Positions 1 through 8,850 of a stretch of 64,000 nt of DNA are shown piece after piece. Numbering within the stretch: the stretch's first letter is position 1; every line of letters begins with the position of its first letter. The notes below the pieces were generated by a model. The model saw only the letters and a list, made by a program, of their open reading frames with translations, was not told where the DNA came from and ran no database searches. The position numbers and the translations under genes were made by a program. This DNA is from Couchioplanes caeruleus (lineage in GTDB: Bacteria; Actinomycetota; Actinomycetes; Mycobacteriales; Micromonosporaceae): positions 6,962,501 through 7,026,500 of the forward strand of contig NZ_RJKL01000001.1 of NCBI RefSeq assembly GCF_003751945.1. Reading direction: 5' to 3'.

Positions 1-1054
<1,054 letters not shown>

Positions 1055-1169
1055 TCATATTTGATACTCTATGCGTCCACTGTGTGATTCACAGCAAACA
1101 ACCACCCCTCACCCCCCTGGGTGATATTCCAGGGGGTTGCTGGTGAAGAGGTTGTTTCCGCTGATAGAT

Positions 1170-1287
1170 GTTTCGGTGGTTATAGCGGAGGGGAAACGCC
1201 CGGTCTCATTCCGAACCCGGAAGCTAAGCCCTCCAGCGCCGATGGTACTGCACTCGGGAGGGTGTGGGAGAGTAGGACGCCGCCGGA
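1170..1287 (+). rRNA. rrf: 5S ribosomal RNA
   Basis: A complete 5S rRNA of about 118 nt lies 115 nt after the 23S gene, the usual 16S-23S-5S order. It shows the typical actinobacterial start GTTTCGGTGGTTATAGCG and the conserved internal block CATTCCGAACCCGGAAGCTA. It ends just before a strong terminator, so this is the distal end of the rRNA operon. Confidence 0.96.
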
Positions 1288-1296
1288 CTTAACGTA

Positions 1297-1342
1297 CAGT
1301 CGAGGGCCATCCCCTACGGGGGTTGGCCCTCGACTGCTTTTG
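1297..1342 (+). terminator. rRNA operon terminator
   Basis: A 13-bp perfect stem (CAGTCGAGGGCCA with its complement ending CTCGACTG) surrounds a second small CCCC/GGGG stem and is followed by a short T run (CTTTTG). It lies 10 nt after 5S and ends the rRNA transcript. Confidence 0.85.
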
Positions 1343-1503
1343 CGTGTCCGGTGCCTTGTAGCGTGGTACGGACGCGCCCGCGACGGGCCGATGTGCGTCG
1401 CGGTCCGTGCCGGACCGACGTGTACCCGTTATACCCCTGTATGTGAAGTGCTCCGGCGACCGCCCAACCGCGCGGCACCGCCGAAATCGGAAGGATTTGA
1501 CCC

Positions 1504-4134
1504 GTGAACCCAGGACCGCAGGACGGCGGCAACCGCGACGACGAGAGCCGGCCCCGCCGGGATCGCGACGGTGGCTCCGACGGAAGCCCCCGCGGTGACC
1601 GGGGAGACGGGGGCGCCCCCCGCCGCGACAGCGGCAGCCGCGACCGTGGCGGCTACCAGGGCAGCCGACCCGGCTACCAGGGTGACCGCGGCGGTTATCA
1701 GGGCGGCCGCGGCTCGGACCGCGGCGGCTTCCGTGGCGGAGACCGCGACCGTGGTGGCGACCGCGGTGGCTTCCGCGGCCCCGACCGCGGCGCCCCGCAG
1801 GGTGGCGGTGACCGGGGCGGTTTCCGTGGCGGCGACCGTGACCGTGGTGGTTATCAGGGTGGCGGTGACCGCGGTGGTTTCCGTGGTGGCGACCGGCCTC
1901 AGGGCGGCGGCTTCCGTGGCGGTGACCGCGATCGTGGTGGTTATCAGGGTGGCGGTGACCGGGGTGGTTTCCGTGGTGGCGACCGGCCTCAGGGCGGTGG
2001 TTATCAGGGTGGTGGTGACCGGGGTGGTTTCCGTGGTGGCGACCGGCCTCAGGGCGGCGGCTTCCGTGGCGGTGACCGCGATCGTGGTGGTTATCAGGGT
2101 GGTGGTGACCGGGGTGGTTTCCGTGGTGGCGACCGGCCTCAGGGCGGCGGCTTCCGTGGTGGCGACCGTGACCGTGGTGGTTATCAGGGTGGTGGTGACC
2201 GGGGTGGTTTCCGTGGTGGCGACCGGCCTCAGGGCGGCGGCTTCCGTGGTGGCGACCGTGACCGTGGTGGTTATCAGGGCGGTGGTGACCGGGGTGGTTT
2301 CCGTGGTGGCGACCGGCCTCAGGGCGGCGGCTTCCGTGGTGGCGACCGTGACCGTGGTGGTTACCAGGGCGGTGGTGACCGGGGTGGTTTCCGTGGTGGC
2401 GACCGGCCTCAGGGCGGCGGCTTCCGTGGTGGCGACCGTGACCGTGGTGGTTACCAGGGTGGCGGTGACCGCGGTGGTTTCCGTGGTGGCGACCGTGACC
2501 GTGGTGGTTACCAGGGTGGTGGCGACCGGGGCGGTTTCCGTGGTGGCGACCGTGACCGTGGTGGTTACCAGGGTGGCGGCGACCGGGGTGGATTCCGCGG
2601 GGACCGGACCGAGGGCAGTCCGCGGGGCAGCTTCCAGGGTGGCGACCGCGGCGGCGACCGCGACCGTGGTGGTTACCAGGGTGGCGGCGACCGGGGCGGT
2701 TTCCGTGGTGGCGACCGTGACCGCGGTGGCTTCCAGGGCGGAGACCGGCCGGGCAACCGGACCGGTGGTTTCCGCAGCGACCGGCCTCAGGGTGACCGGC
2801 CGCAGGGCGACCGGGGCCCGCGTGACGGGGGCTTCCGCCGTGACGACCGTGGACCCCGTGACGACCGGCCGCGCTTCGACCGGCCCCGTGCGGACCGTGG
2901 ATTCCGGGACGACCGGGGACCGCGGGAGGACCGGCCGCGTTACGACCGGGGGCCGCGCGACGAGCGGGGGGCCCGCGACGACCGTGGACCTCGGTTCGAG
3001 CGGGGGCCGCGGGACGAGCAGTCCCCTCGTGAGCTGGGCCGGGACGAGCAGCCCGCCTTCCAGACGCCGGACATCCCGGAGGACATCGCGGCGAGCGACC
3101 TCGACAAGGAGGTGCGTGCCGAGCTGCTGAGCCTGTCGCGGGACACCGCCGACCGGGTCGCCCGGCATCTCGTCGCCGCGGGGACGATCATCGACGAGGA
3201 CTCCGAGCTGGCGCTTCAGCACGCGATCGCGGCGCGACGGCTCGCCTCGCGGATCGCCGTGGTGCGGGAGGCCGTCGGGCTGGCCGCGTACGCCGCCGGG
3301 GACTGGACGACCGCCATCGCCGAGCTGCGGACGTACCATCGGATGACGGGGCGGCAGACCCACCTGGCCGAGCTGGCCGACTGCGAGCGCGCCCTGGGGC
3401 GCCCGGAACGGGCGATCGATCTGTTCCGCGGCGCCGACCGGGAGGCGCTCGACAAGGCCGGCGCGATCGAGCTGCTGATCGTGGCGGCCGGGGCGCGCGG
3501 CGACCTGAGCCAGCACGACGCCGCCGTGGCCATGCTCCAGGTCAAGGAGCTGACCTCGGACGACACCGCCGAGTGGGCGGCACGGCTGCGGTATGCGTAC
3601 GCCGACGCGCTGCTCGCGGCCGGGCGGCGCGAGGAGGCGCGAGAGTGGTTCTCGCGGGCCGCGTCCGCCGACGAGGACGATCTGACCGATGCCGCGGAGC
3701 GGTTGCTGGAGCTCGACGGCGTCACCATCGAGGGTGACGAGGACGACGACAGCGACGACGCCGAGGCGGACCAGGACGCTGAGGCCCGCGACGCCGACGC
3801 CGCCGATGACGACCTCGACGCCGCCGATGACGACCTCGACGGGGACGATGACGACCTCGACGATGACGACCTCGACGAGGACGACGAGGACGACGAGGAC
3901 GACGAGGACGACGAGCGTGAGGTGGCCGCGGACCTCGACGACCTCGACGAGGACGACGACGTGCCCGCCCACCGTGGGGGCGTGGACGACGCCGCCCGGG
4001 TCGAGGCGGCCGAGGATGCGGCCGGCGATGAGCTGCCCGCGGACAAGACCGACGGTGACGACGCGGCCGACGGGACCGGTGAGGGACGCGAGGAACTCGA
4101 CGACGAGTCGCGGGTGACGGGCGACCGGGCATGA
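1504..4134 (+). CDS. RGG/GGYQGG-repeat protein with TPR-like domain and acidic tail
   Basis: An 876-aa protein in three parts. Residues about 40-425 are low-complexity arginine/glycine repeats (units such as [17 protein letters not shown]), followed to about 520 by Arg/Asp-rich sequence. Residues about 521-740 are alpha-helical and alanine-rich with TPR-like helix pairs, resembling the conserved TPR protein beside the same HAD phosphatase in other actinobacteria (as I recall, Rv1691). Residues about 741-876 are strongly acidic (runs of DDLDDD and DEDDEDD). RGG boxes in eukaryotic and bacterial proteins bind RNA and drive phase separation, and the acidic tail could fold back on them; that is inference. 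The GTG start at 1504 follows a GGAAGG ribosome site at about 1489. The gene lies just downstream of the rRNA operon and overlaps the HAD phosphatase by 4 bp. Function unknown. Confidence 0.85.
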   Translation: MNPGPQDGGNRDDESRPRRDRDGGSDGSPRGDRGDGGAPRRDSGSRDRGGYQGSRPGYQGDRGGYQGGRGSDRGGFRGGDRDRGGDRGGFRGPDRGAPQGGGDRGGFRGGDRDRGGYQGGGDRGGFRGGDRPQGGGFRGGDRDRGGYQGGGDRGGFRGGDRPQGGGYQGGGDRGGFRGGDRPQGGGFRGGDRDRGGYQGGGDRGGFRGGDRPQGGGFRGGDRDRGGYQGGGDRGGFRGGDRPQGGGFRGGDRDRGGYQGGGDRGGFRGGDRPQGGGFRGGDRDRGGYQGGGDRGGFRGGDRPQGGGFRGGDRDRGGYQGGGDRGGFRGGDRDRGGYQGGGDRGGFRGGDRDRGGYQGGGDRGGFRGDRTEGSPRGSFQGGDRGGDRDRGGYQGGGDRGGFRGGDRDRGGFQGGDRPGNRTGGFRSDRPQGDRPQGDRGPRDGGFRRDDRGPRDDRPRFDRPRADRGFRDDRGPREDRPRYDRGPRDERGARDDRGPRFERGPRDEQSPRELGRDEQPAFQTPDIPEDIAASDLDKEVRAELLSLSRDTADRVARHLVAAGTIIDEDSELALQHAIAARRLASRIAVVREAVGLAAYAAGDWTTAIAELRTYHRMTGRQTHLAELADCERALGRPERAIDLFRGADREALDKAGAIELLIVAAGARGDLSQHDAAVAMLQVKELTSDDTAEWAARLRYAYADALLAAGRREEAREWFSRAASADEDDLTDAAERLLELDGVTIEGDEDDDSDDAEADQDAEARDADAADDDLDAADDDLDGDDDDLDDDDLDEDDEDDEDDEDDEREVAADLDDLDEDDDVPAHRGGVDDAARVEAAEDAAGDELPADKTDGDDAADGTGEGREELDDESRVTGDRA
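1798..2620 (+). repeat. 90-bp coding tandem repeats (RGG array)
   Basis: The core of the RGG gene is a tandem array with a 90-bp period (30 codons). The marker GACCGGCCTCAGGGCGG recurs at 1891, 1981, 2041, 2131, 2221, 2311 and 2401, so all intervals are 90 bp except one 60-bp unit between 1981 and 2041. The copies are nearly identical at DNA level, including wobble positions, which points to recent expansion or gene conversion. Repeat number probably varies between strains. Confidence 0.93.
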
Positions 4135-5114
4135 CCGCTTCGCTCGCCGGCGGGTACGACCTCGTCGTCTTCGATCTGGACGGCGTCGTGTATCTCATCG
4201 ACAAGCCGATCGACGGCGCCGCCGAGGCGATCGAGCGGTTGCGGGATGCCGGGACCGCGGTCGCGTACGCGACGAACAACGCCTCGCGGCGCGCGGCGGA
4301 CGTCGCCGCGCTGCTCACCGGGATGGGCGTGCCGGCGGCGTCCGGCGAGGTGCTGACCTCGGCCGGCGCCGCCGCGGCCATGCTGGCCGACCGGCTTCCG
4401 GCCGGTGCACCCGTGCTGGTCGTGGGGGCCGACGCGCTGCGGGCCGAGGTGCGCGAGGCCGGGCTCGTCCCGGTCGAGCGCGCCGACGACGCACCGGTCG
4501 CGGTCGTGCAGGGCTACGGGCCCGACGTCGGCTGGAGGCTCCTTGCCGAGGCGTCGCTCGCCGTCCGTGCGGGGGCGCTGTGGATGGCGACCAACACCGA
4601 CCGTACGCTGCCGAGCCCGCGTGGCCCGCTTCCCGGCAACGGTTCGCTGGTGTCGGTGCTGCGCACGGCCCTGGACCGGGATCCTGACGTGGTCGTGGGC
4701 AAGCCCGCCCCGGCCCTCTTCGACACCGCGGCGTCGCTGGCGGGGTCGCGGCGTCCGCTGGTCGTCGGCGACCGGCTCGACACGGACATCGAGGGTGCGG
4801 TCGGCGCCGGGATGGACAGCGTGCTCGTCCTCACCGGGGTGAGCGGACCGGCCGATCTGATCGCGGCGCCCGCGTCGCGCCGGCCGACGTACGTGTGCAC
4901 CGACCTTTCCGGGTTGTTCGGCGCTGCCGAGGCTGCCCGCATCCCCGCCGGTGGTGGCGAGGCGGGCGGGTGGCGGCTGGCGGACGGGCGGCTCGAGGGT
5001 GCGGGCGCGCCGGTGGACGCGTTGCGGCTGGTGGCCGGGTGCGTGTGGGACGGCGGCGCGCCGCGGGCCGGCTCCGACGAAGCGGCCGGGCTGCTCAAGG
5101 AGTGGCTGGGTTAG
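4131..5114 (+). CDS. HAD-superfamily class IIA (NagD-like) phosphatase
   Basis: A 327-aa cytoplasmic phosphohydrolase with all four HAD motifs: motif I FDLDGVVY near residue 14, motif II ATNNAS near 46, the motif III lysine in GKPAPALF near 190, and motif [13 protein letters not shown] near 210. The cap position and the DGVVY variant place it with NagD/p-nitrophenyl phosphatase-type enzymes that act on small phosphoesters; the substrate cannot be read from the sequence. ATGA overlap with the RGG/TPR gene implies translational coupling. As I recall, the same pair occurs in mycobacteria (Rv1691-Rv1692). Confidence 0.88.
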   Translation: MTASLAGGYDLVVFDLDGVVYLIDKPIDGAAEAIERLRDAGTAVAYATNNASRRAADVAALLTGMGVPAASGEVLTSAGAAAAMLADRLPAGAPVLVVGADALRAEVREAGLVPVERADDAPVAVVQGYGPDVGWRLLAEASLAVRAGALWMATNTDRTLPSPRGPLPGNGSLVSVLRTALDRDPDVVVGKPAPALFDTAASLAGSRRPLVVGDRLDTDIEGAVGAGMDSVLVLTGVSGPADLIAAPASRRPTYVCTDLSGLFGAAEAARIPAGGGEAGGWRLADGRLEGAGAPVDALRLVAGCVWDGGAPRAGSDEAAGLLKEWLG

Positions 5115-5148
5115 GCAGGTGCCGGCCCGGCCGGGCCGGCCCGCCGCT

Positions 5149-5484
5149 CTACAGGAGCTTGCGGAGCTTCAGCAGGTCGAACGGATTGGCCCTGACCTGC
5201 ACCTGCCGGGAGGCGATCGCCCGGGTCGCGTCCAGCTTGCCGGTCACCAGCGCGATCAGGTCGTCGCTGGCGGCGGTCAGAGCGATCTTGGCCTTGGGAT
5301 CGTCGCCGTCGGCGATGCCGACCAGGCGTCCGCCGGTGAGCCGGCCGTGGAAGGCCGTCTCCAGATCCGGAACCCGGCAGGCGAGGGTGCGGTCGAGATC
5401 GAGCTTGCCGCCGGTCTCGGCGTCGGCGTCGAGTCGGGCCGCGAGCTGATGCAACGCCTCACGGCACTCGTCCACGCTGGCCAC
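5149..5484 (-). CDS. small SCP2-like (sterol carrier fold) domain protein
   Basis: A 111-aa protein transcribed against its neighbours. The GTG start at 5484 is chosen because GGAAGGAGGG lies a few bases upstream and translation begins MASVDECREALHQLA, as in related actinobacterial proteins. The body (LDLDRTLACRVPDLETAF, GGRLVGIADGDDPKAKI, SDDLIALVTGKLDATRAI) has the alternating beta/alpha pattern of SCP-2-like lipid-binding domains, including the characteristic phrase ASDDLIALVTGKLD. A role in binding a hydrophobic ligand is family-level inference. Confidence 0.7.
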   Translation of the reverse strand: MASVDECREALHQLAARLDADAETGGKLDLDRTLACRVPDLETAFHGRLTGGRLVGIADGDDPKAKIALTAASDDLIALVTGKLDATRAIASRQVQVRANPFDLLKLRKLL

Positions 5485-5602
5485 TGCGGCCCTCCTTCCG
5501 CGACACCCGATGTCGTTCCGCACGGTACCCGACGGGCGGACCGGGTATGCCCGGTAGCGTGACAGCAGCACGATCGTGGCGCGAGCGCGAGGGGAGAGGC
5601 TC

Positions 5603-6691
5603 ATGCAGGACGCATGGCGGGCGTATCTGGAGATGGCGCTCGGCTTGACGGAGGCACCGCGCAAGAAGGCGCAGAAGGTTGCCGGTGAACTGCTGAACAA
5701 GGGCGGCGCCACGGCGGGACAGCTCCAGGGCCTGGTCGAGGACCTGCTGTCGACGGGCATGGCCAACCGCGACGCGCTGACCAACATCGTGCGCTACGAG
5801 GTGGACCGGGCGCTCGGGCTGGTCGGCCTGGCCACCGCCGACGAGGTCTCGGACCTGACCGCGCGGGTACGCGACCTCGAGAAGCAGCTCAAAGCCGCCC
5901 GTGCGCGCGCCGACGCGGCGGCTGGGGACGACGCGGCGGCCGACGTGACCATCGCCGAGCCCGGCCCGGTCTCCGTGGTGCCGCCGGCCAGCAAGGGCAC
6001 GGTCAAGCCGGTCGCGAAGAAGGCGGTCAAGCCCCCCACCCCCAACGCGATGCCGGCCGCCGCGACTCCTGCCGCCTCCGCCCGCAAGGCGGCGAAGAAG
6101 GCGACCCCCGCGACGACCGCACCGGCAAAGGCCGCACCGGCAAAGGCCGCACCGGCAAAGGCCGTGCCGGCAAAGGCCGTGCCGGCAAAGGCCGGACCGT
6201 CCAAGGCCACGCCATCCAAGTCCGGGGTGCCCAAGGCCGGGCCGGCGAAGATTGCGGGCGGGCGGGCCAAGGCGACGCCGGCGACCGCCGGGCCGGCGAC
6301 CGCCGCGCCGGAGAAGGCCGTGCCGGCCAAGGCGACGCAGGTGGCGAAGGCGGCGCGCAAGGCTGCCAAGGCCACCGCACCCACCACCGAGCCCGCCGGA
6401 ACCGCCGCCGCGCCGACCGCCGCGGTGAAGGCCGCCGCCGCCGAGACGGTGCTTCCGCCGTCGAAGAGCACGCCGTCGAAGAGCAGCCCGGCGAAGAGCA
6501 CGCCGACGAAGAGCAGCCCGGCGAAGACCATCCCCGCGAAGGGCGGCCCGGCGAAGGCCGCTCCCGGCAAGAGCGCCTCAGCGAAGGCCGCTCCCCGCAA
6601 GAGCAGCGAGGCGAAGGCAGGCCCGGAGAAGAGCGCGCCGGCCCAGAAGATGACCGGCACCGACACCGCGACGCCGGAGGTCACGCCGTGA
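5603..6691 (+). CDS. phasin-like protein with Lys/Ala/Pro-rich histone-like tail
   Basis: A 362-aa two-part protein. Residues about 1-105 are helical, resembling phasins/PHA granule-associated proteins (AWRAYLEMALGLTEAP at the start, a coiled coil LTARVRDLEKQLKAARARA near residues 85-100). The remaining 250 residues are a basic low-complexity tail of PAKA, PSKS and KSTPTKSSPAK units, like histone H1 or the tails of actinobacterial HupS/PhaF-type nucleoid proteins. Such a tail would be expected to bind DNA; that is inference. The ATG at 5603 is preceded by GGGGAGAGG. The stop overlaps the next GTG (GTGA). The tail repeats are approximate and probably length-variable. Confidence 0.72.
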   Translation: MQDAWRAYLEMALGLTEAPRKKAQKVAGELLNKGGATAGQLQGLVEDLLSTGMANRDALTNIVRYEVDRALGLVGLATADEVSDLTARVRDLEKQLKAARARADAAAGDDAAADVTIAEPGPVSVVPPASKGTVKPVAKKAVKPPTPNAMPAAATPAASARKAAKKATPATTAPAKAAPAKAAPAKAVPAKAVPAKAGPSKATPSKSGVPKAGPAKIAGGRAKATPATAGPATAAPEKAVPAKATQVAKAARKAAKATAPTTEPAGTAAAPTAAVKAAAAETVLPPSKSTPSKSSPAKSTPTKSSPAKTIPAKGGPAKAAPGKSASAKAAPRKSSEAKAGPEKSAPAQKMTGTDTATPEVTP

Positions 6692-6987
6692 CGTATCCGC
6701 ACCAGCCCCCGCGCCCCGGCCCGCCGCCCGGTGGTTTCCGGCCGGGCCCGCCGCCCGGCGGAGGATTCCGGCCCGGGCCGCCGCCCGGTCAGCAGGCGGC
6801 CCCGCCGCCGCGGGCGGAGGTGACCCCGGGGCTGCTCGACGGCTCGGAGTCGACCGGCCACCCGGCCGTCGACGCGGTGTTGCGGTCGCTCGCCAACGCC
6901 GCCACGCTCGCGCCGGCCGACCAGATCGCCGAGTACGAGGCCGCGCACCAGGTGCTCCAGGAGACTCTGGCGAGCATCGACCGCTGA
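6688..6987 (+). CDS. small proline/glycine-rich conserved hypothetical protein
   Basis: A 99-aa protein starting at a GTG that overlaps the upstream stop. The first 40 residues are Pro/Gly-rich (PPPGGFRPGPPPGG repeated). The rest is a short helical domain (HPAVDAVLRSLANAATL, ADQIAEYEAAHQVLQETL). It sits between the phasin-like gene and tlyA in one co-directional run. Function unknown. Confidence 0.75.
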   Translation: MTYPHQPPRPGPPPGGFRPGPPPGGGFRPGPPPGQQAAPPPRAEVTPGLLDGSESTGHPAVDAVLRSLANAATLAPADQIAEYEAAHQVLQETLASIDR

Positions 6988-7018
6988 TGAGCCGTACCCG
7001 TAAGAAGGTTGTGCACTG

Positions 7019-7879
7019 ATGGCCCGCCGCGCGCGTCTCGACGCCGAGCTCGTCCGCCGCAAGCTGGCCCGTTCCCGGGAGCAGGCCGCCGCGCTCGTCG
7101 CGGCCGGGCGGGTCCAGGTCCGCGGCAGCGTGGCGGCCAAGGTCGCCACCATGATCGACCCCGCGGACCCGGTGGTGGTCACCGGCGAGGATCCCGCCGA
7201 CGAGTACGTCTCGCGGGGCAGCCACAAGCTGGCCGGGGCGCTCAAGGCCTTTCCCGAGCTGGTGGTGCGCGGCCGGCGATGCCTCGACGCCGGCGCCTCC
7301 ACCGGTGGGTTCACCGACGTGCTGCTGCGTGGGGGCGCCGCGCACGTGTACGCGGTCGACGTCGGATACGGCCAGCTCGCGTGGCCGCTGCGTACCGACG
7401 AGCGCGTGACGGTGATGGAACGGACCAACGTCCGGACCTTGACGCCCGACATGCTGGGCGGCCAGGTGGCGTTGACCGTGGCCGACCTGTCCTTCATCTC
7501 GCTGCGGTTGGTGCTGCCCGCCCTGAGCGCCTGCACCGCCGAGGACGGCGATCTGGCGCTGATGGTCAAACCGCAGTTCGAGGTCGGCAAGGATCGGGTC
7601 GGTTCCGGCGGGGTGGTGCGCGATCCCGCGCTGCGGGCCGAGGCGGTCCTCGACGTGGCCGCGGCGGCCGCCGAGCTGGGTCTGGGCGTCGCCTCCGTGG
7701 CCGCGAGCCCGCTGCCGGGGCCCAGCGGCAACGTGGAGTTCTTCGTGTGGTTCCGGCGCGGCGCCCCACCCGCGGACGCCGACCGGGTGCACGCCGTGGT
7801 CGCTGCCGGGCCCACCGGCGCGGTAACGTCCGGCGGGCCGGCGACGATGCCGGATTCGCCCCCGTTGGAGGACGCATGA
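7019..7879 (+). CDS. tlyA: TlyA-type 16S/23S rRNA 2'-O-methyltransferase
   Basis: A 286-aa protein. Residues 1-65 are an S4 RNA-binding domain (RLDAELVRRKLARSREQA). Residues about 75-245 are an FtsJ-like Rossmann methyltransferase with the SAM site CLDAGASTGGFTDVLL, and the K-D-K-E-type residues in RGSHKL, VADLSF, MVKPQFE and NVEFFVW. In mycobacteria TlyA methylates 16S C1409 and 23S C1920, and loss gives capreomycin resistance. AAGAAGG lies upstream of the ATG. It overlaps nadK by ATGA. Confidence 0.93.
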   Translation: MARRARLDAELVRRKLARSREQAAALVAAGRVQVRGSVAAKVATMIDPADPVVVTGEDPADEYVSRGSHKLAGALKAFPELVVRGRRCLDAGASTGGFTDVLLRGGAAHVYAVDVGYGQLAWPLRTDERVTVMERTNVRTLTPDMLGGQVALTVADLSFISLRLVLPALSACTAEDGDLALMVKPQFEVGKDRVGSGGVVRDPALRAEAVLDVAAAAAELGLGVASVAASPLPGPSGNVEFFVWFRRGAPPADADRVHAVVAAGPTGAVTSGGPATMPDSPPLEDA

Positions 7880-8763
7880 CCCGCTCGGCACTGCTGGTGA
7901 CCCACACCGGCCGGCGGCAGAGCACCCAGCAGGCCCAGGCCGTCGCCCGGGACCTCGTCGCCGCCGGTTTCGAGGTACGGGTCATCGCCGAGGAAGTGGA
8001 CGACCTCGAGTTGCCACCCGGCGTCACGCCGGTCGACGACCCCTCCGCGGCCGAGGGCGCGGAGATCGTCTTCGCGCTCGGCGGGGACGGCACCTTCCTG
8101 CGCGCCGCCGAGCTGGCGCGCCCGGCGAAGGCGCCGCTGCTCGGCATCAACCTGGGCAAGGTGGGCTTCCTCGCCGAGGCCGAGCTGCAGAACATCGACC
8201 AGACCGTGCGCGACATCGTCGACGGCGACTACACCGTGGACGAACGCCTCACCCTCGACGTGCGCGCCGAGTACGACGGCCGCCTGATCGCCGACTCCTG
8301 GGCGCTCAACGAGGTGAGTGTCGAGAAGGGCCAGCGCGCGCAGATGCTCGAACTGCTCGTCGACGTCGACGGGCGCCCGCTGTCGCGCTACGGCTGCGAC
8401 GGTGTCGTGTGTGCCACACCGACCGGCTCGACGGCGTACGCGTTCTCCGCCGGCGGCCCGGTCGTGTGGCCGGAGGTGGAGGCGCTGCTGCTCGTGCCGA
8501 TCAGCGCGCACGCGTTGTTCAGCAAGCCGATCGTCACCGCGCCGACCTCGACGTTTGTGATCACCGTGGACCCGTACACGTCGTTCGCGGTGCTGTGCTG
8601 CGACGGGCGGCGGACCTGGGACCTGCCGCCGGGCGCGCAGGTCACGGTCGAGCGCGGGCAGCTCCCGGTGCGGCTGGTACGCCTCAAGCCGCGGCCGTTC
8701 ACCGACACCCTGGTGGCGAAGTTCCACCTGCCCGTGGAGGGGTGGCGCGGTAATCGACGCTGA
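7876..8763 (+). CDS. nadK: NAD kinase
   Basis: A 295-aa ATP/polyphosphate-dependent NAD kinase that makes NADP in the cytoplasm. It shows the GGDGTFLRAAE motif near residue 70, the NE motif in LNEVSVEKG, and the glycine-rich TPTGSTAYAFSAGGPVV loop. Length is typical for the family. The ATG at 7876 overlaps the tlyA stop by four bases. The tlyA-nadK-recN order is conserved across actinobacteria. Confidence 0.96.
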   Translation: MTRSALLVTHTGRRQSTQQAQAVARDLVAAGFEVRVIAEEVDDLELPPGVTPVDDPSAAEGAEIVFALGGDGTFLRAAELARPAKAPLLGINLGKVGFLAEAELQNIDQTVRDIVDGDYTVDERLTLDVRAEYDGRLIADSWALNEVSVEKGQRAQMLELLVDVDGRPLSRYGCDGVVCATPTGSTAYAFSAGGPVVWPEVEALLLVPISAHALFSKPIVTAPTSTFVITVDPYTSFAVLCCDGRRTWDLPPGAQVTVERGQLPVRLVRLKPRPFTDTLVAKFHLPVEGWRGNRR

Positions 8764-8820
8764 TGAGCGGGCCTTCCTGTATTTGATCTTGGTTTTCCTG
8801 TCCGGGGGCTCAGTGGGCAA

Positions 8821-8843
8821 TTGTCGGTGGGCACCGATACTGT
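8821..8843 (+). promoter_or_regulatory. RecA-independent DNA-damage (PafBC-type) promoter of recN
   Basis: TTGTCGGTG (8821-8829), eight bases, then TACTGT (8838-8843) matches exactly the published actinobacterial RecA-NDp consensus TTGTCRGTG-N8-TANNNT, recognised in mycobacteria through the PafBC activator. The GTG of recN begins seven bases after the -10 hexamer, the geometry of a leaderless mRNA. No LexA box was seen here. Confidence 0.8.
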
Positions 8844-8850
8844 TCGCCCT

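Noticed and set aside
1798..2620. Repeat array as a CRISPR
   Set aside because: Units are contiguous, in frame and without unique spacers; they encode RGG repeats.
1429..3972. Very long open frame opposite the RGG gene (Val/Thr-rich)
   Set aside because: It is the reverse reading of the 90-bp repeats; high GC and repeat periodicity keep it open. No ribosome site or known family; the RGG frame has start signals and conserved TPR and acidic parts.
8821..8850. TTG 8821 as the recN start
   Set aside because: It is the first base of the promoter motif, has no ribosome site, and adds ten non-conserved residues.
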